From assembly GCA_021846445.1 (NCBI GenBank), contig JAJZWY010000005.1, positions 1-62,886 on the forward strand: a stretch of DNA of 62,886 nt. The letters are read 5' to 3'. The position numbers were made by a program, and so were the translations under genes. The notes below the pieces were generated by a model that did not search any database, was not told the DNA's origin, and saw only the letters and a list, made by a program, of their open reading frames with translations. The number at the start of each line of letters is the position of its first letter. Position 1 is the stretch's first letter. Below, piece by piece: positions 19,575 through 26,567 of the stretch. The stretch comes from a bacterium (lineage in GTDB: Bacteria > Patescibacteriota > Saccharimonadia > Saccharimonadales > UBA4665).

Positions 19575-19661
19575 AATTCTGTCTATCTTTAATATTATTG
19601 AGTTATCCGTATCTAGTAACTCAAAGTTTAGAGATTGATCCATTTTTTTGAATCTCCTTTT

Positions 19662-20096
19662 TTATTTTTTTTTCTTCTTGTGCCTCTTAGTATAATTTAT
19701 TTGAGGTTTTTTTTCAAGTTTATTTTTTTGTTTTGTTTTTCTTAGATTAGTCTCTACTTCAGCTTTCTGATCAGACATTATTTTATTACTATTGTTTTTA
19801 AAGTTCTTACGTTTAACTAGTAATTTTCCTAAAATTATTGCTATAACGATACAAACCAGTAGTATAACTAGGATTAAGCCTAAATTTATTCCTCTTGGAC
19901 TCGTCTTAGTCTTATAGGGATAGATAACGACATTTGTATTTGGCTGAGTTAATGAAATTCCCAAATTAACCGTATTTTGATTAATTGAAGAAGTATTACC
20001 TGAGTTCTGAATATTTGTTGGAGGAGGTTGAAGTCCTCGATTAGAAAAATTTTGAGGATTTAAAGTAGAATTTTGGTTGATTAATTGATTTTGCAT
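19662..20096 (-). CDS. Single-span protein with lysine-rich tail, end of pilin operon
   Basis: A 144-residue protein with an Asn/Gln/Pro-rich N-terminal half (about 1-70), one membrane segment near 73-93 (LGLILVILLVCIVIAIILG) and a highly basic C-terminal tail ending KRHKKKKK. No family is recognised. It begins eight bases after the PilX-like gene and is the last member of the minor-pilin operon, so a role in pilus assembly or membrane anchoring is inferred only from context. Confidence 0.6.
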   Translation of the reverse strand: MQNQLINQNSTLNPQNFSNRGLQPPPTNIQNSGNTSSINQNTVNLGISLTQPNTNVVIYPYKTKTSPRGINLGLILVILLVCIVIAIILGKLLVKRKNFKNNSNKIMSDQKAEVETNLRKTKQKNKLEKKPQINYTKRHKKKKK

Positions 20097-20104
20097 TATT
20101 TATA

Positions 20105-21661
20105 TTATGGCTGAGTTAACAGTTCTCTCCAAGTTAAAATTGAATTACCTCCTATATTTGGATAATCTGGGGGAGGATTATACATAAGATTATAATCATA
20201 TTCAGTAGTATTATGTTCTATGCCAGATATATATTGACCACTTACCGGATCATACGCTGCGTTACCACAAGGATAAGATCCATCTAGCCAAGTCCAGGTC
20301 CAGGTTTGCTGAGTTGCTACAGATCCATAAAATAAAAATGTTTGATCAGGGTTTGTCCAACCCATAGTACAGGCATACGGATTATTCCTATAACTCCCCG
20401 GATACCAAACTTCACCATTTATTGCCATTAATGCTCCATCAACTTCAAAATTAAAGGCTCCCGACGATGGTGGTGCATATGGGGCTAAGATAACCGAATT
20501 TTGAGCAACTAAACCTAAAGCATCAGATCCATTTTTTGTTGTATAAACCAACGGTCCAGCTATTACTATATCTGCCTCGGTTAACAGTGACGTACTAGTC
20601 ATTCTACCGGCAGCTATCGTTAATCTACCGCTAAAAGTAGGGTTACTTATTACCCAAACGTTATCCTCTGCAAAAATTACACCAGATGAAGGGATTGGGT
20701 TTTGACTACTTACTAGCGACAAAGATAAGGCTGATGTATATGGCGTCAAAGTATCATTTTCGTTATTAACGTCATAGAGATTATAAGTATTATTATCATT
20801 GAGCATAATTAAATAGCCTCTACGCTGATCACTATAAAAACTTCTTCTTGGCAAATAACTATCTGTTAAGGTAGATGGCGTTTGTGTGCAGGCATTTGAT
20901 AAGGCTCCGTAAGACGCAGTCGCACTGTAGTTGTCTAGGGCAATAATTTTAAGATTACACAGGGTATTGTTTAATTGAGTAAAGTCAATATTGGAAGCTG
21001 GGTAAACCCAGCTACTTTTTGACCTAGTGCTACAATCTACTGGAGCCGTCACAGCTGTACTGCACCACACACCTGGTTCTGAAGTTATTCCGTTGCCACC
21101 TAGTTCATAACTAGGAACATAGCTAGCATTAGCCGACGTAACTGTTGAAGTGTTTGGACCATCCATCCTAATACCTTGATTCGAAAAAACAGGTCCATCC
21201 GCAGTTTCAGTAGGACCAAACCATAGGGCTGAATTAGACACTACACCAAAACTTGCAAACGACTTTGAACCAATACTTGCCTGAATTGTCCTTGTAAAAT
21301 TAGCTCCATTAACCTGACCGATAGAAGTAACCGTGACTACGTTAGACCCTGTAGTCGTTGGTGGATTAATATATAACTTAAAGGTTCCTTCATCTACTCC
21401 GTTCTGATCAATAAACTGATGAGTGTATGGGCCATATCCTAGTCCTGGAGTAATAGTCCCACCACTATTACCGTCTTGATAATCCTTGGCATTGTAATCT
21501 AGGTGCCACATATAATAATTTATACCTGCTTCAGCAATGTTAAATGCTTGTTCAGTTTTAACCAAATTAGCTGCTACAGATAAGTTAGTTAAAACTATAT
21601 TACCAACTGCAGTAGCCATTAAGGAAAAGGCGATTATAACCGAAAGAAGTGCAGGAATCAC
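20105..21661 (-). CDS. PilX-like minor pilin / pilus assembly protein
   Basis: A 518-residue protein starting with a hydrophobic helix IPALLSVIIAFSLMATAVGNI and then AANLVKTEQAFNIAEAGINYY (about 31-50), the EAG-containing N-terminal pattern of PilX-type proteins; the rest is a large Ser/Thr/Asn-rich ectodomain. GTG at 21661 is supported by AGGAGG eight bases upstream and overlaps the TGA of the previous gene (GTGA). Oddly, the same frame just before the GTG reads EQEG-FN, a prepilin-like cleavage junction, but a TAG lies two codons further and no start codon is available, so the leader appears lost or frameshifted. Third gene of the operon. Confidence 0.72.
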   Translation of the reverse strand: MIPALLSVIIAFSLMATAVGNIVLTNLSVAANLVKTEQAFNIAEAGINYYMWHLDYNAKDYQDGNSGGTITPGLGYGPYTHQFIDQNGVDEGTFKLYINPPTTTGSNVVTVTSIGQVNGANFTRTIQASIGSKSFASFGVVSNSALWFGPTETADGPVFSNQGIRMDGPNTSTVTSANASYVPSYELGGNGITSEPGVWCSTAVTAPVDCSTRSKSSWVYPASNIDFTQLNNTLCNLKIIALDNYSATASYGALSNACTQTPSTLTDSYLPRRSFYSDQRRGYLIMLNDNNTYNLYDVNNENDTLTPYTSALSLSLVSSQNPIPSSGVIFAEDNVWVISNPTFSGRLTIAAGRMTSTSLLTEADIVIAGPLVYTTKNGSDALGLVAQNSVILAPYAPPSSGAFNFEVDGALMAINGEVWYPGSYRNNPYACTMGWTNPDQTFLFYGSVATQQTWTWTWLDGSYPCGNAAYDPVSGQYISGIEHNTTEYDYNLMYNPPPDYPNIGGNSILTWRELLTQP

Positions 21662-22275
21662 GTTGAAACCCTCCTGTTCCTAATAGTTATAGTAGTACTA
21701 AGCGATTGACCATTAGAATTATGTGTTGCAGGAGCAGACAAATTAATAGCTATGCTAGAAATATCCTGTTCGTTGGATATTGGTTGAGATAACTCATTAC
21801 CAGTAGAGTCATAATAACTAAATATTCCCTGCCCGGAAGGTGACTGATAATAATTGCTAATAATTACATACGTTTTTTGTTCCGAAGTTATAGGCGTACC
21901 GGTAGGTGGATTTGAAGTCATCGGCGTCACAGTTGCTAGCAGTTGATTACCTGCAGAATTAAGATAATAACTAATTAAGGAAACATATTGGTCATTTGGC
22001 GCAAAATAAGCATAAGCTGTTAGACTGTTGGGGGTTGCAGTTGTTATATTTGTTAATCCTCTCAAAACAGACGCTATTCTCTCTATCTCTTCAGCCATTT
22101 CAATAGAATTTGAAGCATCGCTCTGTAAACCATAATAAAGAGTCATATAGTTAATAAAAAAAGTAGTGAAAGAAATAAATAAAATTAATACTAAAGCAAT
22201 AGAAATCAATAACTCTATTAGAGTAAAACCTGTTTTGTTATTTTTAATTCTATTGGCCAATGATAATACCTCCAA
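21658..22275 (-). CDS. Type IV prepilin (PilW-like minor pilin)
   Basis: A 205-residue prepilin. The leader ends NNKTG and the mature helix begins FTLIELLISIAL, with G at -1, F at +1 and E at +5, so it should be processed by prepilin peptidase. The ectodomain is polar and short. The start at 22275 overlaps the end of the preceding prepilin gene by 26 bases; a TTG at 22260 is an alternative. Translational coupling with both neighbours is likely given the overlaps. Confidence 0.82.
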   Translation of the reverse strand: MEVLSLANRIKNNKTGFTLIELLISIALVLILFISFTTFFINYMTLYYGLQSDASNSIEMAEEIERIASVLRGLTNITTATPNSLTAYAYFAPNDQYVSLISYYLNSAGNQLLATVTPMTSNPPTGTPITSEQKTYVIISNYYQSPSGQGIFSYYDSTGNELSQPISNEQDISSIAINLSAPATHNSNGQSLSTTITIRNRRVST

Positions 22276-23806
22276 GTGATGGAGTTGTTGGTAAGGTCAA
22301 GGTCCCCCCACTATTTTGAATTATTAACTGAGTATTGCCTACGGATGCAGTAGATAAATTAACAGTACAACTAAGAGTTTTCCCAGATCCCTGGCCAGTA
22401 CACGAAGCTACAAAATTTCTACCATTCTGGGCTAGTGTAACTTTCGTCCCACAATTACTCGGATTTGGATTACAGCTTAAATTTGCTCCAAAAATATTAA
22501 AACTAAAATCAGATAATGTACCAGAAGATATGCTTCCACTATAAGGACTAAGCGAAAATACTCTAGGAAAGCTAGAAGAAGTTGTCAACATTAACATAAC
22601 TTTTTGGAGATAATTACTGCCATTATATCCAAATGTAGTTGATGGTGGGTTTGAAGACAAATATGTCGGTACCACTGTAGGATCAAGTGGATTATTCCCG
22701 GTATAAGGAATAGCTGCTGCAAGATAATAAGTTGTCCCGTTAACCGAACAGCCGGTTGAACCACTGTCTCCACAAAAATAGTATGGTCCGGGTACTAAAT
22801 TATTCATTCCATACAAACCATTGCTATCCGTAACAGGGCTATTGTTTTGGTTAATTGTATCAAAATAATATTGAGTGTTAGATGAACTTGTATACATCTT
22901 ATATCCACCCTTAACGTAAACCTGCACACCTGGAAGTGGATTTCCGGAGGTATTGGTAGTTTGAAGCAGTAGACTATATTGACCCTGTGGTTCAATTTCA
23001 AGCGTTACATATGAAGATTGATTGGCTAATAATTTTTGATTTGGATAAGTTGGTACAAGATCACCATGTTCTGCAATTGTTGTTAGCGATGAATAATTGG
23101 CCATTGATGCACTAACAACATAGTCATATTTCGAATCAGGCGGTAAGTTATAAAAAGTAGCTATTCCGTTTGAATCAGATGTTGTACTCAGATCTAGTAC
23201 AGGATTAAAATCATTATTTACCACCTGGACAGAGGCTCCTTGAACTGGATTCCCGTTATTATCTATAACTTTAACAAAAAGAGAACCATTGCTACCACTA
23301 GTACCGTAAACAGCAGGCGCTATATAGGTATCGAGATATGCTAATTGAATTCCAGAATTACCATCAGTAACAACTACTCTAACATCTTTATAATCTGTTG
23401 TATCACCAGGATTTGGTGCACCGGTCGGAGGAGGATAATTGCGACAATACTCTTTCTCTAACGTTAGGCTAGGATATGATCCACATCCATCATAAGCATC
23501 ATCTACATACTGAATAGAGGTTGTAATGACGTACTTAAACCCATTTACAGTTTTATAGATTACCCCAGGAATATATTGAGTAGAATAAATAGGTCCTCCC
23601 TCAACCGCCAAGTTGTTATATGGCAAAGACTTTAAATACTCCATTTGAGTATTTGCTAAAGTAAGAGCTGTTGTTTCTTTTTGGGACAATACTGAACTAT
23701 TTAATAGAGCATCGAAAAGAATAAAAAAAGCATAAGCCAAAATTGCCAAAACCGCCAAACTTACCATTATTTCAATTAAGGTAAACCCCTTGTTGTTAGT
23801 TCTCAT
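22250..23806 (-). CDS. Large type IV prepilin with carboxypeptidase-regulatory-like repeats
   Basis: A 518-residue prepilin, very long for a pilin. The leader MRTNNKG is followed by FTLIEIMVSLAVLAILAYAF (G -1, E +5). The ectodomain has two beta-sandwich units of carboxypeptidase-regulatory-like type: one with VKVIDNNGNPVQGASVQV then GIATFYNLPP (about 175-235), and one with LLQTTNTSGNPLPGVQVYV (about 275-295); a TIG-like segment follows near 420. Such domains decorate tip adhesins. It is the first gene of the operon. The -10 TATAAT at 23816-23821 leaves a leader of only a few bases before the ATG. Confidence 0.8.
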   Translation of the reverse strand: MRTNNKGFTLIEIMVSLAVLAILAYAFFILFDALLNSSVLSQKETTALTLANTQMEYLKSLPYNNLAVEGGPIYSTQYIPGVIYKTVNGFKYVITTSIQYVDDAYDGCGSYPSLTLEKEYCRNYPPPTGAPNPGDTTDYKDVRVVVTDGNSGIQLAYLDTYIAPAVYGTSGSNGSLFVKVIDNNGNPVQGASVQVVNNDFNPVLDLSTTSDSNGIATFYNLPPDSKYDYVVSASMANYSSLTTIAEHGDLVPTYPNQKLLANQSSYVTLEIEPQGQYSLLLQTTNTSGNPLPGVQVYVKGGYKMYTSSSNTQYYFDTINQNNSPVTDSNGLYGMNNLVPGPYYFCGDSGSTGCSVNGTTYYLAAAIPYTGNNPLDPTVVPTYLSSNPPSTTFGYNGSNYLQKVMLMLTTSSSFPRVFSLSPYSGSISSGTLSDFSFNIFGANLSCNPNPSNCGTKVTLAQNGRNFVASCTGQGSGKTLSCTVNLSTASVGNTQLIIQNSGGTLTLPTTPSLGGIIIGQ

Positions 23807-23982
23807 GCTTAACTAATTATAAGGCATATTTTAGAACAAAACTATAATTAATATTAACTATTTTTAGAATAACTGAGAATTTAGGAAATAAATAAAAAAG
23901 CGATTACAAATGCAATCTACCCCTATTGGCGCGTAATTTAGTTGGAAAAACAAGTTTCACTCAATTAATTTACTTATCTAAA

Positions 23983-24020
23983 TTAGCACTATTGACACGA
24001 GAGTGCTAATTTACTAAAAT
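23983..24020 (+). promoter_or_regulatory. hsp20 promoter with CIRCE operator (one mismatch)
   Basis: The inverted repeat TTAGCACTA-N9-GAGTGCTAA at 23983-24009 matches CIRCE except for one base. The spacer contains -35 TTGACA (23992-23997), and -10 TAAAAT (24015-24020) follows after 17 bases. This is the same operator/promoter interlock as at dnaK and hrcA, placing hsp20 in the HrcA regulon. Confidence 0.9.
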
Positions 24021-24022
24021 AC

Positions 24023-24055
24023 TAATGGAAGCTGATTATGCTTCTTCTTCCATTA
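24023..24055 (+). promoter_or_regulatory. Inverted repeat at the 5' end of the hsp20 transcript
   Basis: TAATGGAAG (24023-24031) and CTTCCATTA (24047-24055) form a perfect nine-base stem with a 15-base loop. It starts right after the -10 box, so it would be a hairpin at or within a few bases of the 5' end of the mRNA, about 15 bases before the ribosome site. A stability element or temperature-sensitive leader are both possible; no direct sequestering of the Shine-Dalgarno is seen. Confidence 0.55.
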
Positions 24056-24080
24056 AAAAATCAATGAAAGGAGAGATATT

Positions 24081-24509
24081 ATGAATAATCTTATAAGATG
24101 GGATCCGTTTGCAGAACTTACTGCATTACAAAAACAATTCTTTGGTGATGATTTAGTATCACCTTTTAAGGGTGTAAATATACCTACTACCGATGTTTAC
24201 ACCAAAAATAATAAAATGATAGTTGAAGCTCATTTGCCTAACTTCAATCAAGATGATATAAACATCCAGGTTGAAGATAATACGCTTGTTATTAGTGCTC
24301 GACGCCACGAAAAGGAAGAAGATAAAGATAAAAAGTATGTTGTTAGAGAAAGCAGTAGTAGTTTCTACCGCAGTATCCACCTACCAGAACGAGCTAATGC
24401 CGATAAGATAGAGGCTCATTTAGAGGAAGGTGTCCTTAAAGTCCAAGTTCCGTTGACTCCTCTACCTGAACCTAAAAAGATAGCTATCTCAGCAAAGTCT
24501 AAGAAATAA
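24081..24509 (+). CDS. Small heat-shock protein Hsp20
   Basis: A 142-residue alpha-crystallin family chaperone. It begins with the typical MNNLIRWDPFAELTALQKQF, and the alpha-crystallin domain spans about 35-128, with EAHLPNFNQDDINIQVEDNTL and the closing GVLKVQVPL. It binds unfolding proteins and holds them for DnaK-DnaJ-GrpE. A clear ribosome site (AAAGGAGAG) precedes the ATG. Regulated by the CIRCE promoter at 23983-24020. Confidence 0.95.
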   Translation: MNNLIRWDPFAELTALQKQFFGDDLVSPFKGVNIPTTDVYTKNNKMIVEAHLPNFNQDDINIQVEDNTLVISARRHEKEEDKDKKYVVRESSSSFYRSIHLPERANADKIEAHLEEGVLKVQVPLTPLPEPKKIAISAKSKK

Positions 24510-24551
24510 AATCCCAGAACACACAATAGTTGGGTATGGAACGCACTAGCA

Positions 24552-24595
24552 TCTTTTTAGGTGCATGATCTGGTTGCGGAGATAGGACTCAAACC
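24552..24595 (-). repeat. Partial tRNA-fMet 3' end copy (attachment-site-like repeat, distal)
   Basis: Matches 25836-25879 at 40 of 44 positions; the first 28 bases (24552-24579) are identical. The matched segment is the T arm, acceptor 3' strand and CCA of the initiator tRNA plus 19 bases beyond it. The sequence on the far side does not form the rest of a tRNA, so it is a 3' fragment, as left by integration of an element at a tRNA 3' end. Interval between copies: 1284 bases. Confidence 0.7.
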
Positions 24596-24699
24596 GGGCC
24601 ACAGTTATACTGTCATCGGCTTAGCGACTTGTTTTATCCTAGCATAGGTTTTACTCCTGTAAAGTCTTGTTTTTATCTATACGAATATTAATAATCTTC

Positions 24700-24728
24700 T
24701 TGTTAATTGTTAATATTTTTGTTATAAT
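24700..24728 (+). promoter_or_regulatory. Promoter of the toxin-antitoxin pair, apparently leaderless
   Basis: -35 TTGTTA (24700-24705) and consensus -10 TATAAT (24723-24728) with a 17-base spacer. The expected transcription start, seven bases after the -10, coincides with the A of the ATG at 24735, so the antitoxin mRNA looks leaderless. No Shine-Dalgarno is present. Confidence 0.7.
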
Positions 24729-24734
24729 TTTAGT

Positions 24735-24950
24735 ATGACAACATTAAGTATTTCACTAGACGAAAAACTAAAAAAGGAGATTGATAGATTTTCTAAAGAA
24801 GATGGTGTATCTAAAAGCGTTGTAGTACGCCGCTTACTAGAACAAGCTACATGGGAGAGAACTTGGAAGGAAATGTCGATACAAATACGTAAGAAGCTGG
24901 ATAAACTTAATCTTTCTTCTGTAGACGAGATTGAAAAATTCTTAGGATGA
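24735..24950 (+). CDS. Ribbon-helix-helix antitoxin
   Basis: A 71-residue RHH/CopG-type protein. The N-terminal beta strand TTLSISLDEKLKKEIDRF is followed by a helix-turn-helix SVVVRRLLEQA; the C-terminal ~30 residues would wrap and block the toxin. RHH antitoxins bind their own promoter as dimers and repress the operon. The last bases overlap the next start as ATGA (24947-24950), typical translational coupling of antitoxin and toxin. It lies inside the repeat-bounded interval 24552-25863. Confidence 0.85.
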   Translation: MTTLSISLDEKLKKEIDRFSKEDGVSKSVVVRRLLEQATWERTWKEMSIQIRKKLDKLNLSSVDEIEKFLG

Positions 24951-25378
24951 AGCCTATACGAGTTGTTTTAGATACAAACGTGTATATCGCGGCGGCTCTT
25001 AACCCACAGAGTATTATATATAAAATAGTCGAGGACTCAGCCGCACAATACCTTGCCGAATATTACACTTCGCCAGAAATATTACAAGAGCTACAAGATA
25101 AGTTAGAGAATAAACTAGAGTTTTCTCGAGTTGAAGTCGTTAGATGGTTAAATCGACTAGAGAAAGCCGTAATTGTCATACGGCCACAGCAAAAAGTAGA
25201 TGTTCTTACAGAACGTGATCCTTATGACAACAAGATACTAGAATGTGCTGTGGAAGCTAAGGCTAACCTAATAATCACTGCAGATCGTGATTTACTGGAT
25301 CTTAAAGAGTTTAATAGCGTTAAAATTATGCACACGATGTCAGTAAAGTATTTGTTCCCTCAGTTAAAAAATATGTGA
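24947..25378 (+). CDS. PIN-domain ribonuclease toxin
   Basis: A 143-residue PIN domain. The first acidic residue is in VVLDTNVYIAA (about 6-16), the glutamate in SPEILQELQDKL (about 42-53), and the later acidic cluster in ERDPYDNKILECA and IITADRDLL (about 88-115). These four acidic positions coordinate Mg2+ for RNA cleavage in VapC-like toxins. It is co-translated with the RHH antitoxin, so this is a type II toxin-antitoxin module; RHH-PIN pairing rather than the AbrB-type VapB is one of several known combinations. The RNA target is unknown; the cluster of decayed tRNA sequences beside it is notable because many VapC toxins cut tRNA. Confidence 0.88.
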   Translation: MKPIRVVLDTNVYIAAALNPQSIIYKIVEDSAAQYLAEYYTSPEILQELQDKLENKLEFSRVEVVRWLNRLEKAVIVIRPQQKVDVLTERDPYDNKILECAVEAKANLIITADRDLLDLKEFNSVKIMHTMSVKYLFPQLKNM

Positions 25379-25459
25379 CTCGTTACAGAAAGTTGTAGCC
25401 ATGCAGTCAAACAACATACAGACCAAGAAGCTTTTTCGAGTGGTGTTTTTTTATTAACT

Positions 25460-25534
25460 TAGAGCGACCGACAGGACTTGCACCTGTTTAGGAACTGTTT
25501 TGCAAAGGTTGTGTAGCTATTCCGCCACTGTCGC
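25460..25534 (-). pseudogene. Degenerate tRNA-Cys-like sequence (GCA)
   Basis: A 75-base tRNA-shaped sequence. The acceptor GCGACAG pairs with CGGTCGC with one mismatch and the T stem ACAGG/CCTGT is intact, but the T loop is TGCAAGT, the anticodon stem around TTGCAAA has at most three pairs, and the end is CTA instead of CCA. This looks like a decayed tRNA rather than a working one. It lies in the micro-island next to initiator tRNA. Confidence 0.45.
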
Positions 25535-25548
25535 GTACCTTAAGTTTA

Positions 25549-25624
25549 TGGGGTGACCGACGAGTACTATCCTCGTATCTTTAGCGTTACAAACTAACGT
25601 TTTACCGTTAAGCTATATGGCCAA
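25549..25624 (-). pseudogene. Degenerate tRNA-like sequence (anticodon GUA by fold)
   Basis: A 76-base sequence with encoded CCA. The anticodon arm TTAGT-TTGTAAC-GCTAA and T stem ACGAG/CTCGT fold well, but the T loop is GATAGTA (not TTCRANN), only about five acceptor pairs form, and an extra base sits before the D arm. The variable loop is too short for a bacterial tRNA-Tyr. Read as TTTGTAA the anticodon would be UGU (Thr), but that stem does not pair. Probably decayed or of mobile-element origin. Confidence 0.45.
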
Positions 25625-25804
25625 CAAACTATTAAAAAGCCTCCTGACTTCGACAACTTAGTGTCCTCAATTCAGATTGTTCAGCAGAGATGATTCTGGG
25701 ACCACATCTGAGAAGTTTCCGTGAGATTTTCAACGAATTATATGGTTAGAGCTGAATGGATGCAGGACTCGAACCCAAAAATAGGGGTAGAATTTCAAGA
25801 GGAA

Positions 25805-25834
25805 ATTAAAAAGACCGGTCCAGAAACCCGGTCT
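25805..25834 (-). terminator. Rho-independent terminator after tRNA-fMet
   Basis: Read on the minus strand, AGACCGG and CCGGTCT form a perfect seven-base GC-rich stem with a nine-base loop, followed at once by TTTTTAATTT. It lies 20 bases downstream of the initiator tRNA and should end the ftsB-like/tRNA transcript. A T-rich tract on the other side makes weak bidirectional function possible. Confidence 0.85.
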
Positions 25835-25835
25835 G

Positions 25836-25879
25836 TCTTTTTAGGTGCATGATCTGGTTGCGGGGGCAGGACTCGAACC
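25836..25879 (-). repeat. Initiator tRNA 3' end, proximal attachment-site-like repeat
   Basis: The intact partner of 24552-24595. It runs from 19 bases beyond the tRNA into the T arm, with 28 identical bases then 12 of 16. In elements integrated at tRNA 3' ends, the copy in the intact tRNA is the proximal site, as here. Confidence 0.7.
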
Positions 25880-25929
25880 TGCGACCTATTGGTTATGAGC
25901 CAATCGAGCTGCCACTGCTCCACCCCGCT
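25855..25929 (-). tRNA. tRNA-fMet (CAU), initiator
   Basis: A 75-base cloverleaf with encoded CCA. Initiator hallmarks are the unpaired first position (A1 opposite A72, all other acceptor pairs intact) and the A11-U24 pair in the D stem (GAGC/GCTC). Anticodon loop is CTCATAA and the T arm GCAGG-TTCGAGT-CCTGC. Only two of the three usual G-C pairs (GG/CC, with T-A next to them) close the anticodon stem, a departure from the classical GGG/CCC. Transcribed after the ftsB-like gene and followed by a terminator. Confidence 0.93.
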
Positions 25930-25968
25930 ATTCTAACATTGTATCATAAAATTACAGATATCACCATC

Positions 25969-26406
25969 CTAATTATGTTTTCCAAAGAAAAAATTCATCC
26001 ACTCAGCAAAATTTGAGTTATTGGTTGCTATCTTTTTTTTAGAATTAGCGGATACTGGATTAGGATCATACTTAAGGGCAATGGTATCTGGAACCAATAT
26101 CTCGGTCTCTCCAGAATAACCGAGACCAAGGTTTTCTCTGGCTATTATCTCTTGATATTGACTACTTTTATAGTAATTATTCAAAAGAGCTATGTTGCTA
26201 TTTTGAAGCTTTAAAATTAAATTCTGCTGATTGATCTGATTAATCTGTTTTTGGAGTTGATAATTTTGCTGAATTGACCTTACTCCACTCCAAAATACAA
26301 GTATTACTAGAATTAAAAAAATAACTTGACTAGAAAATCTAACATCTGAAAATTTTCTTATAAGTTTTTTGGTATATTCAATTGCTTGACTTACTTTTAA
26401 TTCCAT
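25969..26406 (-). CDS. FtsB/DivIC-like septum formation protein
   Basis: A 145-residue bitopic protein. A basic cytoplasmic start (about 1-27), one membrane helix (VIFLILVILVFWSGV, about 29-43), a coiled coil rich in Gln/Asn/Leu (QLQKQINQINQQNLILKLQ, about 51-69) and the family motif REN-LGLGYSGETEIL near 90-103 (compare ARENLGMVKPGE). It should help hold the divisome at the septum. The symbol is left blank because FtsB and FtsL/DivIC forms are hard to separate without alignment. Confidence 0.82.
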   Translation of the reverse strand: MELKVSQAIEYTKKLIRKFSDVRFSSQVIFLILVILVFWSGVRSIQQNYQLQKQINQINQQNLILKLQNSNIALLNNYYKSSQYQEIIARENLGLGYSGETEILVPDTIALKYDPNPVSANSKKKIATNNSNFAEWMNFFFGKHN

Positions 26407-26491
26407 AGCTAAAGTATAGTATCATTTGAGTTCAAAATTAAACTACTTAACATCTTTTGGTTTTAAAGATAGAATATATTTGAGCATTATC

Positions 26492-26567
26492 GGGGGCGTA
26501 GCTCATCGGTTAGAGCAGGTGGCTCATAACCACTTGGTAGTTGGTTCGATTCCAACCGCCCCCACCA
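26492..26567 (+). tRNA. tRNA-Ile2 (CAU), likely lysidine-modified
   Basis: A 76-base cloverleaf with encoded CCA: acceptor GGGGGCG/CGCCCCC, D arm GCTC...GAGC, anticodon arm GGTGG-CTCATAA-CCACT, T arm TTGG-TTCGATT-CCAA. The pattern GGTTAGAGCAGGTGG...CTTGGT is close to bacterial tRNA-Ile2 rather than elongator or initiator Met. It is the expected TilS substrate that would read AUA. Its last base is directly next to the stop codon of dus on the other strand. Confidence 0.85.

Noticed and set aside
24571..24640. A second complete tRNA-fMet near hsp20
   Set aside because: Only the 3' T-arm, acceptor strand and CCA match; the rest does not fold as a tRNA, so it is kept as a repeat fragment.
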